This document shows positions 11,767-22,058 of a stretch of DNA of 64,000 bases, piece by piece. Numbering within the stretch: position 1 is the first letter of the stretch; each line of letters starts with the position of its first letter. This DNA is from Bagarius yarrelli. Its lineage: Eukaryota; Chordata; Actinopteri; Siluriformes; Sisoridae. Made by a program: the position numbers and the translations under genes. Under the pieces are notes generated by a model. It did not search any database. It was not told where the DNA came from and saw only the letters and a list, made by a program, of their open reading frames with translations. The stretch spans positions 2,592,501 through 2,656,500 of the forward strand of contig VCAZ01000005.1 of assembly GCA_005784505.1 (NCBI GenBank). The letters run 5' to 3'.

Positions 11767-11985
11767 AAGTCATGTGAAAAATGAGAAAACCCTATTAAAT
11801 ATTTTGTTTTTTATTAAGAAATGTTAACAAAGGCTTAAGAAACATATCGATGGCTAATCTTGTTTTGATTTGTCTTTGGAGAAGAAAGTGACTTAATTGC
11901 AGGTATACAACAAAAAAATAATTGTTTTACTCATCAAAAAGATGATTTCATTAAAAATGTAAAAATTAGGACACCCTACCCCTTA
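11767..11985. repeat. Left IR/DR of the Tc1 element
   Basis: The outer direct repeat is at 11769-11796 (degenerate, AAAATGAGAAAACCCTA). The inner direct repeat is near 11961-11980 (AAAATTAGGACACCCTA). The spacing of about 190 bp fits transposase-binding DR pairs. Confidence 0.8.
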
Positions 11986-12880
11986 ATAGCCAGTGTTACC
12001 CCCTTTGGCTGAAATAACTTCGATAAGAAGCTTTTCGTAGTCATCCACCAGTCTCTAACATCGAACGTTTGTCCCACTCCTCAATGCAGAATTCTTTTAG
12101 CTCTAAGATGTTTGAGGGGTTTCTTGCATGTGCAGCCCGTTTCAAGTCCTCCCACAGCATCTCAATGGGATTCAGATCTGGGCTTTGACTTCGGCCATTC
12201 CAGGACTCTCCATTTCTCAGTTTTCAGCCAGTCCTTGGTGGATTTATTGGTATGTTTTGGTTTATTGTTGAATTCATGATGGATTATATGATGGTGAGCT
12301 GGTCAGGTCCTGCTGCTGCAAATCATCCCCAAACCAGGACATTTCCACCTCCATGTTTCACAGTTGGTGTAAGCTTCTTTCCTGGAATGGTGTATTTGGT
12401 TTGCGCCAAACATGTCCTCTGTTGCGCTGTCCAAATAATGTAATTTTAGACTTATATGTCCAAAGAACATTATTCCTGATGTCATGGTCTTTGTCTAAGT
12501 TTTTGTTAGAGAGCAAAGATTTCCTTCTTGCACACCTCCAATAAAAGGTTAAACTTGTGCAGTCTTTTTTCTGTTTGTATAGTCATGCACTTTCACATCA
12601 ACAGTAGCAAGAGCCTGCTGTAGGTCCCGTGATGACACTTTAGGGTTTTTGGTGACTTCTTTAAGCATCTTGAGATCTGCTCTCGGGGGGGAACTTTGGT
12701 TGGTTGTCCAGACCTGGGCATGTTGGCAATTGTTTCAAATGTCCTCCCCTTATAGACTATTTTGCAGACAGCGGAAAGGCTGATTTCAAAATCTTTTGAA
12801 ATATTTTTAAATCCCTTTTCAGACTCATAAGCTGCTACAATTTTTGAAGGCCTCAGACAGCTTTTTCCATCTTGCCATGG
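11984..12880 (-). pseudogene. Tc1 transposase pseudogene
   Basis: When intact this would encode a DDE-superfamily transposase that binds the IR/DR ends and performs cut-and-paste at TA sites. Reading the minus strand from about 12880, the N-terminal helix-turn-helix region survives (YESEKGFKNISKDFEI, then KIVYKGRTF), followed by a linker motif MPRSGQPTK near 12710. The middle, around 12478-12400, reads VLWTYKSKITLFGQ where the family normally has an Asp, so the first catalytic Asp is Tyr. The second catalytic Asp region, near 12270-12250, reads NNKPKHTNKSTKDWLK and has also lost its Asp. The third-acid motif SPDLNPIEMLWEDLK is intact near 12185-12140. Frameshifts interrupt the frame at several points. 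The C-terminus ends at the inner left repeat. No function is expected. Confidence 0.9.
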
Positions 12881-13019
12881 TGTTCACCATCACTTTAACG
12901 GTCAAGAGCACACCAAACTTAATGTCTGAGGTTTAAATAGGGCCTCCTTCAAAAAGCTGAGTAACAATGTTTTAATCATGTGGACCTGATGCGTATTTAA
13001 CCATTTTAAGTAGAAATAA

Positions 13020-13225
13020 ATGTTGGGATGTCCTAATTTTTTTCTCACCAAAAATTGTTTTCTTTAAAGTAGAAAGTTTTTAAAAGTCTTTTCTTTAGTT
13101 TTAATTGTTTAGTTTTATTACTTGTATCTCTCAGTACTGCTTTAAATTGATATTAAATATCCATATGACCAAATAGGTTAAAAACACAGGCTTTTTTAGG
13201 GTGTCCTAATTTTTCCACATGACTG
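13020..13225. repeat. Right IR/DR of the Tc1 element
   Basis: The inner direct repeat GGGATGTCCTAATTTTTT lies at about 13024-13041. The outer direct repeat GGGTGTCCTAATTTTTCC at about 13199-13216 runs to the terminus CATGACTG. The inner-to-outer distance is about 175 bp. Confidence 0.85.
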
Positions 13226-13227
13226 TA

Positions 13228-13650
13228 TATCTATATCACAATGCTGTCACAGTTGTCAACTTAGGCAATAAAGCCTCTATTAATTTCTTTTCAATAAGAG
13301 AATGCGCTTGTTGCATTATTTCATGGGGGGATATTGTGTCTCTCTACGTTTTATAGGGACAACATGTACACCTACCCATTTACATAATTATCCAATCAGG
13401 TGCATCGCAAACAATAACGCAAACACAGGCTGTTTCCAGGGTTTGTAAACGCTTACGTATTGAACTGCAGTTAACTAAATGACACCTAGTTGATGCAAGC
13501 AGTCAAACCAGAATGAAAAAAAATGGACTTAAGATGTCAGTATAGTGAAGGTGAACTTTGCGTAAGGAGAAAAGTATATTATAATGAAACAGGTTTCTCT
13601 TCTGTTTTTATGTAAACTCATAACTGATTTTGCGTGTGAAAATTGAAGAT
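13228..13650. other. Unassigned sequence
   Basis: No gene or repeat was recognised. Confidence 0.5.
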
Positions 13651-13828
13651 TACATTCACAGAAATTAGCAGATGTCCTTTTCCAGGACGACCTACATTTA
13701 TCTATTTAATACTACTGAGTAATTGGGGATTAAGGGTCTTGCTCAGTGGCAACATGGTGGTGCTGGAAGTCAAACCCTGATCTTTCAACAAACAGTCTAA
13801 CAACTTAACTACTGCGCTTCCACTTCCC
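13651..13828 (-). mobile_element. tRNA-derived SINE
   Basis: This is a complete but divergent copy on the minus strand. The tail is GATGTCCTTTTCCAGGACGA, the body GGGTCTTGCTCAGTGGCAAC, and the degenerate tRNA-like head ends at GCGCTTCCACTTCCC. Confidence 0.85.
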
Positions 13829-16030
13829 TGTGGTTTCTCCGAGATTAGAAGTATTATCTAATATTGCTCCTTTAATTTTTATCTTAAAAGGCTGTAGATT
13901 TACAAAAGTAGAGTATACTCAGGCAAATCTGCAACACTGATGATCATCACAAAGTAATGTCTTCATATCTTTGCACATTTTAAACAGGATCATTTTGAAA
14001 TTGGGTAAACAACTGGGTTGAGACATCACAATATGTAGCAAATAAGATCGTATTTTCTTTATGAGCTAATAAAAAGGCAGAATAGTGAAAAAATAGTGGC
14101 CTGCTTAAGTCCTTAAGCTCCAAGAACATCAGTCAAAGCAATGTGGGGTCACAGAGGGGTTGTAGTATTAAACCGAAGTAGGACATAAACTAAACCTTCC
14201 CATTTACAAGCACTCTTCTCTCCATCATGTTTCCTTTTTGGCATTAGTCCTCCCTTGGTGTTTGCAGTTGAGTGCCCTAGCATTGTTTTTTTGTGCCATC
14301 CTCTTGCCCCACCACATGGCTATGTGCTTGACTGCTTTTCCTTAGGCCAGGAAAGCCCTATGGATCACTGAGCAGCACAGATCCTGCCTCACCGAAGCAA
14401 GATTTGCTTCTCAAGGGTAATGTTGCCGTCAGAGACGCAGACATAAAACATCACACTTGCACTTGCTGCATTTCTATGCTTTAATTTAGCCAGTCGAATT
14501 GAACTAAGTGACAGAAGTTTTAAGTAAAAGGATAAACATTGTGAATAAAAGCTACCGGTTGCTTTAATTAGGGCAAAAGTGATATTTTGTATACATAGTT
14601 TCAGCTAATTGTTTCATTACAAGATGATGAAATCGAGCTCTTTAAAAGACAACCGTGTCAGTTGTTCCAGTAATTACTTAATTGACGAAAAAAAACCTAT
14701 ATGTATGAAATGAGTTAAATATGCTACAAAAACCCTGCCAAGATCTTCGACTGGAATCGAATTACATGGTGTAAGAACAAATAATTGTCGCAGTGACTAA
14801 CCCCAGCTAATTAGCTGACTTAACCATTATAAACCTTACTCTGTATAGTAATTGAAAACTGTTTATGTATGCTAGGCATAGTCTTGAGGGCAGGCGATGT
14901 GAAACCTGTTATCGTAGCATAGAACAGTATCTACAAAGAACAACAACAACAACAACAACATGTGGCATGTCGAGGGAAAACTGCTTAAGCATTGCGGTGG
15001 CACATATTCACAGGCCTGCTGTTAAGCTGGACAAAGGAATGTAAAATATTCCGAAGACAGCATGACGATAGAAAAAGACCCATCAGGAGAGAAAGAGATA
15101 TACGTGCAATAGCACAGAACACGTTTATAACGATAACTGATGTTCAAGAAGAACAGCTTGGAAAAAATACTTTGTTTATTATCGCTTGGGATCTTTTTTT
15201 TTTGCTTTCTCTAAAACAAAAGTATAAGTAACAGCTGCTTTAGGGAATATTTCTATTGCAAGTCTACAAAATGTATCAACACATCAAAACATTTCATTTG
15301 TGCCTTTAGGAATTTTGCTAATGCCATGAAAATAATATAGATCAGGAAAAATGTAATATTTAAGTGTCATTTTCTTGTACTTGGATTTACTAGACTATAT
15401 AAGACGGTCAGTTTGTTTAGCTAAATGCTGATATGCATCACACCGAGATTCTTAGATACAATTTCAACTGTAGGTAAACATTAAAATGGGAAAAAAAAAG
15501 AATAATAAAAAAAGAAAAAAAAAATTATTAAGAAAACCCCACAATACTGTTGTCTTCTTCTACTGCTTTCTGTTCATATTTGCACTTAGGAATCGTATTG
15601 TTTGGGGATATAAATTAATTTTTTAAATAAAAAAATATGCATGAATTAAAAACAAAAGCATTAATGGAAAAAATACGTTCACGTAAAGGAAAGGGATAAA
15701 AAGCCTCTGTAACTTTGACTATGCTCATAAGTTGCCAAGTACGAAGTCATAAGTCATTGTGGACAAATGGGTGTCTCACGTTTTAATCAATTTGTGACGT
15801 AACAGTTAATGGTCTACACACACTCGGGAAGGATGAACAAACAAATCCAGACCCAATCAAAAATAAAAACAGACAGATTAAACATATGATTGCAATGTTT
15901 TATACAGTGAAAAAGTTGCATTATGGTTTTTATTCTCTGTGATCACAGACAGTTAGCTGCTGATGAGAAAGATTAGGTTATTCAGAAAAGGGTTAAGGAA
16001 TACAAAAGGGAAAACCTACTGGCTACAGCT
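13829..16030. other. Unassigned AT-rich sequence
   Basis: A (CAA)n run lies at 14938-14960 and an A-rich block at 15488-15530. A 79-codon open frame at 14992-15231 has no recognisable domain. No gene is called. Confidence 0.45.
14938..14960. repeat. (CAA)n microsatellite
   Basis: About seven uninterrupted CAA units. Confidence 0.9.
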
Positions 16031-16395
16031 ACATAACAAGCAGAGACGAACCAGACTGAGGGATCTATTATGCAGGTAAAAACGCTTTATTAAGGATAGC
16101 ATACAAACAAGAAAGAGAGCAAAGACGTTTTAGTTTAGTGCGTAAAGAGGCGGAAGTCGGTAGGTAAGAAAACCAGGGCAAACAGGACAAAGACGCAAAG
16201 ACAGGAATCGTTAGTCAAACGTAGGACAGATCATAACCAGATAGACTGAACTATTGAAAATGTTTAGTAACTGGACAAGCTAACAATACTTTGCAATGTG
16301 TGTTTGCTAGGGCTAGCTTATAAAGCTAGCTGCAGGAAGTGACAACGAAAGCTACTATTCTGGCGAGGGCACTCGCCGGTGGTCAATGGATTACA
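16031..16395 (-). mobile_element. Solo LTR-like element, copy 2
   Basis: On the minus strand it starts TGTAATCCATTG and ends near CTTGTTATGTA. Inside are a TTATAAGC TATA-like box and TTAATAAAGCG, a poly(A)-type signal. The segment AATAAAGCGTTTTTACCTGC followed by ATAATAGATCCCTCAG matches the corresponding part of 3562-3800. At 365 bp it is longer than copy 1, which may be a deletion derivative. No internal region or second LTR is nearby, and the 5-bp flanks do not match convincingly. Confidence 0.6.
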
Positions 16396-16742
16396 CAGGC
16401 AATATCTTGATGCGGCATCTGTTCAGTTCAAAATCTAATTTTTGTACATTTAACAGTTTCAAATCTGATTTCTGTGCATTTTTTAGGTTTGAAAGTATTT
16501 GCAGGAAATATAGTTAGAGGAGTCTGGTAAGCACTTTTTGGAATTTAATTTTGCTTGGGGTTTTTTTTTCGGTTCATTTGATTTCACATTCAGGGTTTAT
16601 ACGAAATAACAGTCTTTTCATTATCTATAGTAACCTTGGAAAATGGTTGAAATGAAAGAATACAGTATGGAACTTACTGTGGAAAGTATTTAATTTGTTT
16701 AGATGAAATCTATATGCTTTAAAAAAAATATACCTCTTCTAG
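16396..16742. other. Unassigned sequence
   Basis: It contains a small imperfect duplication around TTTCAAATCTGATTT (about 16425-16480). Nothing else was recognised. Confidence 0.45.
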
Positions 16743-16890
16743 TGATGGTTAGTAACAAATTAGCATGTGATCAGTAGACTGTGAGTTCAATTCTTAGCAC
16801 CATCAAGCTGCCACTGCGGAGCCCCTGAGCACAGCCCTTAACCCTCAGATTGGATAAATAGGATGAATTCAAGTCGCTCTGAATAGGAGT
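16743..16890 (+). mobile_element. tRNA-derived SINE, divergent
   Basis: The head is degenerate (AGTAACAAATTAGCATGTG) and the box-B region reads GAGTTCAATTCTTAGCAC. The body GCTGCCACTGCGGAGCCCCT is well kept. The tail stops after AAGTCGCTCTGAATAGG. Confidence 0.75.
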
Positions 16891-17821
16891 TATAACTATA
16901 TTTGTCCAAAGACCTAAACATTGTCCACATATCATGCATTTTCTAACCAATAAGTCAAAGCTATTTTTTTTTTAGCTGTTGATTAAAAAAAATGTTTCTC
17001 AATTAACATGGCTAAACAATCGAATTTATCTTTTTACTCAGAATTTCTCATTCGTCAATTTTCTATAATTTTTCTTCGTTTGGCAACTTTACTTCTTTTA
17101 TAACGAACATAGAGCACGCTTTAAAACGTGTCTGTTAATCGAACATTATAGTTGTGTAAGTTACTTACTTGGAGCCATTTTAAAACATGTCAATATGAAC
17201 CTGTATAAAAACTAACACACCACGGGAAAGTTTTATTCTCACTGCGTCAATGGCAACATAACGTAATAAGTCACATTGCTATACGAGGTGAAAGGCCGAG
17301 CCGAGTTATAAAAATCTGGGTTTTTTTTTTTTTTAAGAAATTCAAATAATAGAAAGTTATATTTATTAAAATAAAGTTTTAGAACAGAACAGTAGAAAAC
17401 TGGATGTATATTTTCCAATGACTCAAATACACAAATGTCTCCATAAACATTCTAATCAAAAAGCAAAACAAGACGTTTTACATTATTACAACATATAACA
17501 CAAGAATGATTAAAATAGTATCTCCCCCACACATCTAGCTCACTAATACCAACCACAAGAACGTGACCATCACACCCATCCGCCAACATTAGCAGTGCTT
17601 CAGCAGTTTTATGGTCTGTAATGATGACTGAAGACTTGTAAAGTATAAAGCTATAGAAATAGCAACAGGAGGAAAGCTTTGGCCGAAGACAGTGAAAGAT
17701 ATTATTATATCCATTTATTCCTACATATGTTTAGTACCCAGCTGCTTTCAGAAAGGATTGAATGATGTTTTATAAAGACAACAATGTTTCCTGAAAAGAA
17801 TAATATACCAAACAGTTTCCT
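16891..17821. other. Unassigned AT-rich sequence
   Basis: Nothing recognised. There is a T run at 17321-17334. Confidence 0.5.
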
Positions 17822-17824
17822 TTA

Positions 17825-18237
17825 GGCCAGATTTACACTGCATGTATGAAGTGATCCAATTCTGATTCCTATGATGTGGCACAGATCGGATATGCCCGTC
17901 GACTGTATAAGCAGGAAGGAATTATTTTTTTCTAAAAATCACATGGAGCTGATATTGGATTCAGACCTCATCCGTATGTAAAAATGAATCAGATACAAAT
18001 CAGATACGTGCATTAGTATCTGCGATGTAAGCAAACAGATCAGATTTTCAACCGTCATTGCAGGTCAAATGTCATTTCGTGACTGACTTTTCCGGTCAGG
18101 ACGTCTACATTGGGTTGTTTTGCCATGTATAATCTAAATGCAGATATCAAATATGGGTCAGTTTTAAAAAGATGATGTAAGCAGGTCAACAAAACAAATC
18201 CATATTGGGCATCGAGATCTGCAGTGTAAATGCAGCC
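17825..18237 (+). mobile_element. PIF/Harbinger-like MITE, copy 1
   Basis: The 413-bp element has imperfect terminal inverted repeats: GGCCAGATTTACACTGCATG at the left, and inward from the right GGCTGCATTTACACTGCAGA. It is flanked by TTA on both sides (17822-17824 and 18238-18240), the 3-bp target duplication typical of PIF/Harbinger. It has no coding capacity. A longer reverse-oriented copy lies at 50428-51479. The class is inferred from the target duplication and the terminal GG, not from a transposase. Confidence 0.75.
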
Positions 18238-18240
18238 TTA

Positions 18241-19683
18241 GTGATTTTAAGGGCCGACAGGCAGATAGACAAATGGAAAGACAGACAGACAGACAGTAAC
18301 AAAGATATACAGATAAACAGATGGATGTTTGGAGACGTTAGAATCACTGACTTTTATTAAGTGGCCACCAGACGGTCATTAAGGTTTAGTGATACAGTAT
18401 ACAGGTGTTTAGATTGAGTGATATACGGGGTTGTACAACACTGCCATCTTGACGCGCACACACACACCGTCGGCAAAAAAAAACAACAAAAAAACGAACT
18501 ATATAAATATTTGCAGCTTTGCCTCGCACACAAAATCCTGCAGCTTGTTAGGGTAGTGCAGCATCAGCATAGTGAGTCAGCAACTTGACCCGTGGAGCTA
18601 ACAGTACAGAGCTGATAGATACATTTTCCTGACATATTTCAGTTCCTGCGTCTTAAGTCAGTATAAAATTAAGCACAAGCCCCAAATTACGTGCTGCTGA
18701 TGCTAGTCCATCCCATCTAATCCTTTTTCTCTGCTGCTGTAAATCAATAAAGCTCTGCTGAAGATTCAGCTCATCAAAGAAATGAGATAAAAATGCCTCC
18801 GTTGTATGAGTATGCACAATACAGCGTTATGTAAGAATAAGGTATCGATTGCAATAAAGTCTCTGTCAATCTGTTTAAAAAAAGCTGTTGTTTCAGCATG
18901 TAAGTCTCGTTTCTAGTTCATAAACCTAAAACTAATGACCTGTTAAAAGTTTTTACAAAGAAAAATTCTGTCGGACAAACAGCGAGATAATTAAGACTGT
19001 TTCTCTCTAATCAAAAGCATATATAGATTGGTAGAATTTTACGCTATAGAGCCTTCCTTAAGATGTAACACATTTCACGACAAGGAAATGCAACTGAAGT
19101 TAAGATTTCTATTTCTATTTCTTTTCTTAAACCACAACAAAAGACGAAGTGGAAAATCATTTACAGGAATCAGCCGAGAAAATCACTTTTTTTTTTTTTC
19201 CCCCTCATCTCTTCTGCCTTAAAAATGCCAGTAAACTGCAAAGCATGAAAGCTCCTAAACGGATTATTTAGGGGTTTAATCATAAGCAGAATGAGAGGAT
19301 TAATGTTTTAACATTAATGTCAGTCTAAGAATACAAAAATTGACACACTCACTATTGGATTCTCAATTGGAAGTCTTAGCTGAGTGACAAAATAGGGGCA
19401 AAGCTTTAAACGATGATGTCAATCAAAAACAACTAATGCTTAAATTTAAGCAACTCATGTCCATCCAATTCATTATTAACACATGGACACATTTCAGAGA
19501 GAGACTCAGTTTTATGTAACCCCCAGGCAGTGTTTATGTTTTTGTTACCTAGCCAACGTTTACAGGTCTGGTGGACCCACCGCATTATGGGTTTGTAATT
19601 AATTAATAAACACAGCTAATTAATTACAGTGAAAAAACTTTACAGTGGATAAACACTTAAAAGATACTTGCATCAATATAAAG
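18241..19683. other. Unassigned sequence, part of it CNE-like
   Basis: A short (ACAG)n run lies near 18281-18297. The block 18520-18800 is compositionally balanced and free of simple repeats, which could indicate conserved non-coding DNA, but this is untested. No gene is visible. Confidence 0.4.
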
Positions 19684-19874
19684 GAGGTTGTAGCTCAGTG
19701 GTTAAGGTGTTGGACTACTAACCAGAAGATTGTAGGTTCGATTTCTAGCACTATCAAGCTACCACTGCTGGGCCCATGAGCAATGCCCACAACTTCCAAT
19801 TGCTCAGTTATATAAATGAGATAAGTGTAAGTCGCTCTGCATAAGGCCGTCTGCCAAATGCTGTAAATGTAAAT
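19684..19874 (+). mobile_element. tRNA-derived SINE, full length
   Basis: The head GTAGCTCAGTGGTTAAGGTG carries a box-A-like sequence and GGTTCGATTTCTAGC is box-B-like. The body is GCTACCACTGCTGGGCCC and the tail GTCGCTCTGCATAAGGCCGT ends in TGTAAATGTAAAT. This is one of the best-preserved copies. Confidence 0.92.
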
Positions 19875-19933
19875 ATTCCCTTACAAACTGGATTGTGCGC
19901 ATGGATTTGGTGCATGCCCATTGCAGTCTTTCT

Positions 19934-20100
19934 GGGGAAGTGGTAGCGCAGTGGTTAAGATGTTGGACTACCAACTTGGGTTCGATTCCCAGCACCACCC
20001 AGCCACCATTGCTGGGCCCCTGAGCAAGGCCCCTTAACCTCCTTAATAATGTAAGTTGCGCTGGATAAGGGCGTCTGCCAAATGGTGCAAATGTAAATGT
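19934..20100 (+). mobile_element. tRNA-derived SINE, full length
   Basis: It starts GGGAAGTGGTAGCGCAGTGG and has box-B GGTTCGATTCCCAGC. A short deletion lies between the anticodon-equivalent region and box B. The tail CTGGATAAGGGCGTCTGCC is followed by two AAATGT units. It lies 59 bp from the preceding SINE in the same orientation. Confidence 0.92.
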
Positions 20101-20120
20101 AAAAATAGACATTAGGTTTA

Positions 20121-20880
20121 CACTTTGCTCAAAAAAATTAGGGGAACACTCCGAAAATCATGTCATATATCTATAGTTATATGGACTAGGTAATTTTTTG
20201 GTAGTTGAAAGATGCAAAATTCATACAGAGCGCTGAATTAAAAAACATGCTAAAAACAAAGTATTAAAAAAAGCGATGTAGTAGTAGGGTAGGATTTTTC
20301 TATGTGCTTGTATGCACACCTGACAACATCTGGGCATGCACTTAATGAGACAGCAAATGGTGTCCTGGTGTTTCTCCTCCCAGATCTGGTGCAACCTGGA
20401 GATGTCAAATGGGCAAAATCACAATAACCCAGAGGTGTTCTCTTCGATTTAGGTCATGGGGGCAGTCAATAATATTAACTTCTTCATTCTCCAACAACAT
20501 CCGGCATACTCTCACTACATGAGGCCAGCCTGTATAAGGTCTTTCTTCTGATTGTTTGGTCAGACCTTCACACCAGTGGCTTGATGATCATTTGGTAGGG
20601 CTCTGGCAGTGCTCATGCTGTTGCTCCATGCACAGGAGAGCAGAATCCGGTACTGCTGATGGATTGAGGATCTTTTACTGCCCTTTCCAGCTTTTTTAAA
20701 GTAACTGCCAGTTTCTTGGAATGCAAGTGATCTCCACCGGGGACACTTTTTTCCGTTTTAGGGGTCATCTTATTTTTGCCATCAGCGCACCTGTTGTTAA
20801 TGTCATTAACACCAAAGCATCTTGAATTGATGCTATGACTTGATGCTATACCCTGACCACAAAAAGTTTTTTTAACAGTG
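20121..20880 (-). mobile_element. Tc1/mariner element, second family, internally deleted
   Basis: The left end CACTTTGCTCAAAAAAATTA is typical of a fish Tc1-like family with GCTCAAAAAAAT termini. The right end, read inward, is CACTGTTAAAAAAACTTTTT. TA dinucleotides flank both ends (20119-20120 and 20881-20882). At 760 bp it is about half the usual Tc1 length. Confidence 0.8.
20330..20770 (-). pseudogene. Tc1-like transposase relic
   Basis: Minus-strand translation around 20610-20560 gives STARALPNDHQATGVKV, which matches the DNA-binding and linker region of the GCTCAAAAAAA-family transposase. A downstream stretch near 20525-20490 reads HVVRVCRMLLENEEV, similar to the catalytic-core region. 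In-frame stops and large internal deletions remove most of the DDE core. It is a non-functional remnant of the element's own gene. Confidence 0.7.
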
Positions 20881-20922
20881 TAAAAAATATCTAAAAGGTG
20901 TGTTCTGTTTTAATATTGTAGC

Positions 20923-20923
<1 letters not shown>

Positions 20924-20978
<55 letters not shown>
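20924..20978. repeat. (GATA)n microsatellite
   Basis: About 13 uninterrupted GATA units. Confidence 0.97.
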
Positions 20979-21574
20979 GGGTTAAATTGGAGTGAGCAGC
21001 ATTAGCACAAAAAGGCAATTACATAACACTAGATTACACATTAAGGAGCACAAACAACAGGAACAATAACTTCATATCCTCATCATCATCATCATCATCA
21101 TCATAATCATCACCACACTCATGATACACAGGAGCTTGAATTGGAAAGACTTGGCCGGGTTTGTGCTGGTATACAATGTGACAGTAATATAAAAATCACA
21201 ACATGATAAAAGCATTAATCAGAGTAATAAACACAGCATATAGCCACTTTAGAATACAATTATTGTTTGATTATTAGTGATGTATTAAGCATACTGTATT
21301 CTAATCATTTTAAGACAAGACAATTTTGATGGATGTTATGTATATTCTGTTAGTCATTTACACAAAAGTATACTTTTAACTCTCTCTCTTTCTCTCTTCT
21401 CATCTCGGCCACTTGCTTTTTTTTTTTTTACACATTACTCAACACTTTTTGCTAGTACAGCAGTGAGTTTCTTGGCAGGATGCAAAGAGGTCCGTATGAA
21501 TCATCAGTGATAAAGATAAAGAATGAAAAGAATTCATCCTATAATTTTTTTTTTCTCTCTCTCTCTCTCTTATA
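20979..21574. other. Unassigned sequence with short tandem repeats
   Basis: It contains (ATC)n at 21080-21103 and CT runs at about 21380-21396 and 21554-21570. Nothing else was recognised. Confidence 0.5.
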
Positions 21575-21838
21575 CTAACCTGGATCCCAGCCCACTTGGG
21601 CCACAAAGCATTGCCAGGGTGCCAACTCCTCAGAGAGAACAATCACACACAGTGACACACCTATTTACACACTTAACACAATTCAGAGATGCCAATCAGC
21701 CAACAACATACATTAGACTAGGGTAGAAAAATCAAAGTACAAAGATGAAACCCGAAAAGGCACATCATAAATACAACACAAACCGGGCAAAGGTGGGAAT
21801 TAAAGGCCCATCGCAGGAGGTGTGAAGAGGGAAACTGG
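21575..21838. repeat. Dispersed teleost repeat, second copy of the 4192-4387 family
   Basis: The order is GGGTGCCAACTCCTCAGAGA, CACACCTATTTACACAC, CAATTCAGAGATGCCAATCA, then degenerate forms of the GACTGGGG, GGAGTACC and GGTGGGAATTAAAG blocks. It is longer at the 5' side than the 4.2-kb copy. Confidence 0.7.
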
Positions 21839-21884
21839 CACCTTTAAGTTTAAAATCCTGATATCAATAAATACAATAGTATAG

Positions 21885-22058
21885 GGTGAAGTGGTAGCTT
21901 AGTTGTTAAGTTGTTGGACTGCTGATTAAAAGACAATAACCAGCACCACCAAGATGCTACTGCTGGGCTCCTAAGCTAGGCCCAGAAATCACTAGAAGTC
22001 ACTAAGTAACTAAGTCACTCTGGAAAAGGGGTTTGACCAAAATGCCAGAATTGTAATT
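21885..22058 (+). mobile_element. tRNA-derived SINE, divergent
   Basis: The head is GTGGTAGCTTAGTTGTTAAG. Box B is partly lost (AACCAGCACCACCAAG), the body is GCTACTGCTGGGCTCCTAAG, and the tail is reduced to GTCACTCTGGAAAAGGGG. Confidence 0.8.

Larger units (their letters stand above)
11767..13225 (-). mobile_element. Tc1/mariner transposon, near full length, inactive
   Basis: The 1459-bp element is flanked by TA on both sides (11765-11766 and 13226-13227), as expected of Tc1/mariner insertion. The right end reads inward CAGTCATGTGGAAAAATTAG and the left end AAGTCATGTGAAAAATGAG. Each end has a second, inner direct repeat of the TTAGGACA(T/C)CC motif, so the inverted repeats are of the long IR/DR kind. 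A decayed transposase lies between them on the minus strand. Catalytic residues are lost, so the copy cannot move itself. Confidence 0.92.

Noticed and set aside
16031..16395. Target-site duplication around the solo LTR-like copy (CAGCT versus CAGGC)
   Set aside because: Only partly matching five-base flanks; too weak to claim.
19684..20100. Possible tRNA genes with box A and box B
   Set aside because: The tRNA-like heads belong to SINEs with long non-tRNA bodies and tails; no cloverleaf with paired acceptor stem was seen.
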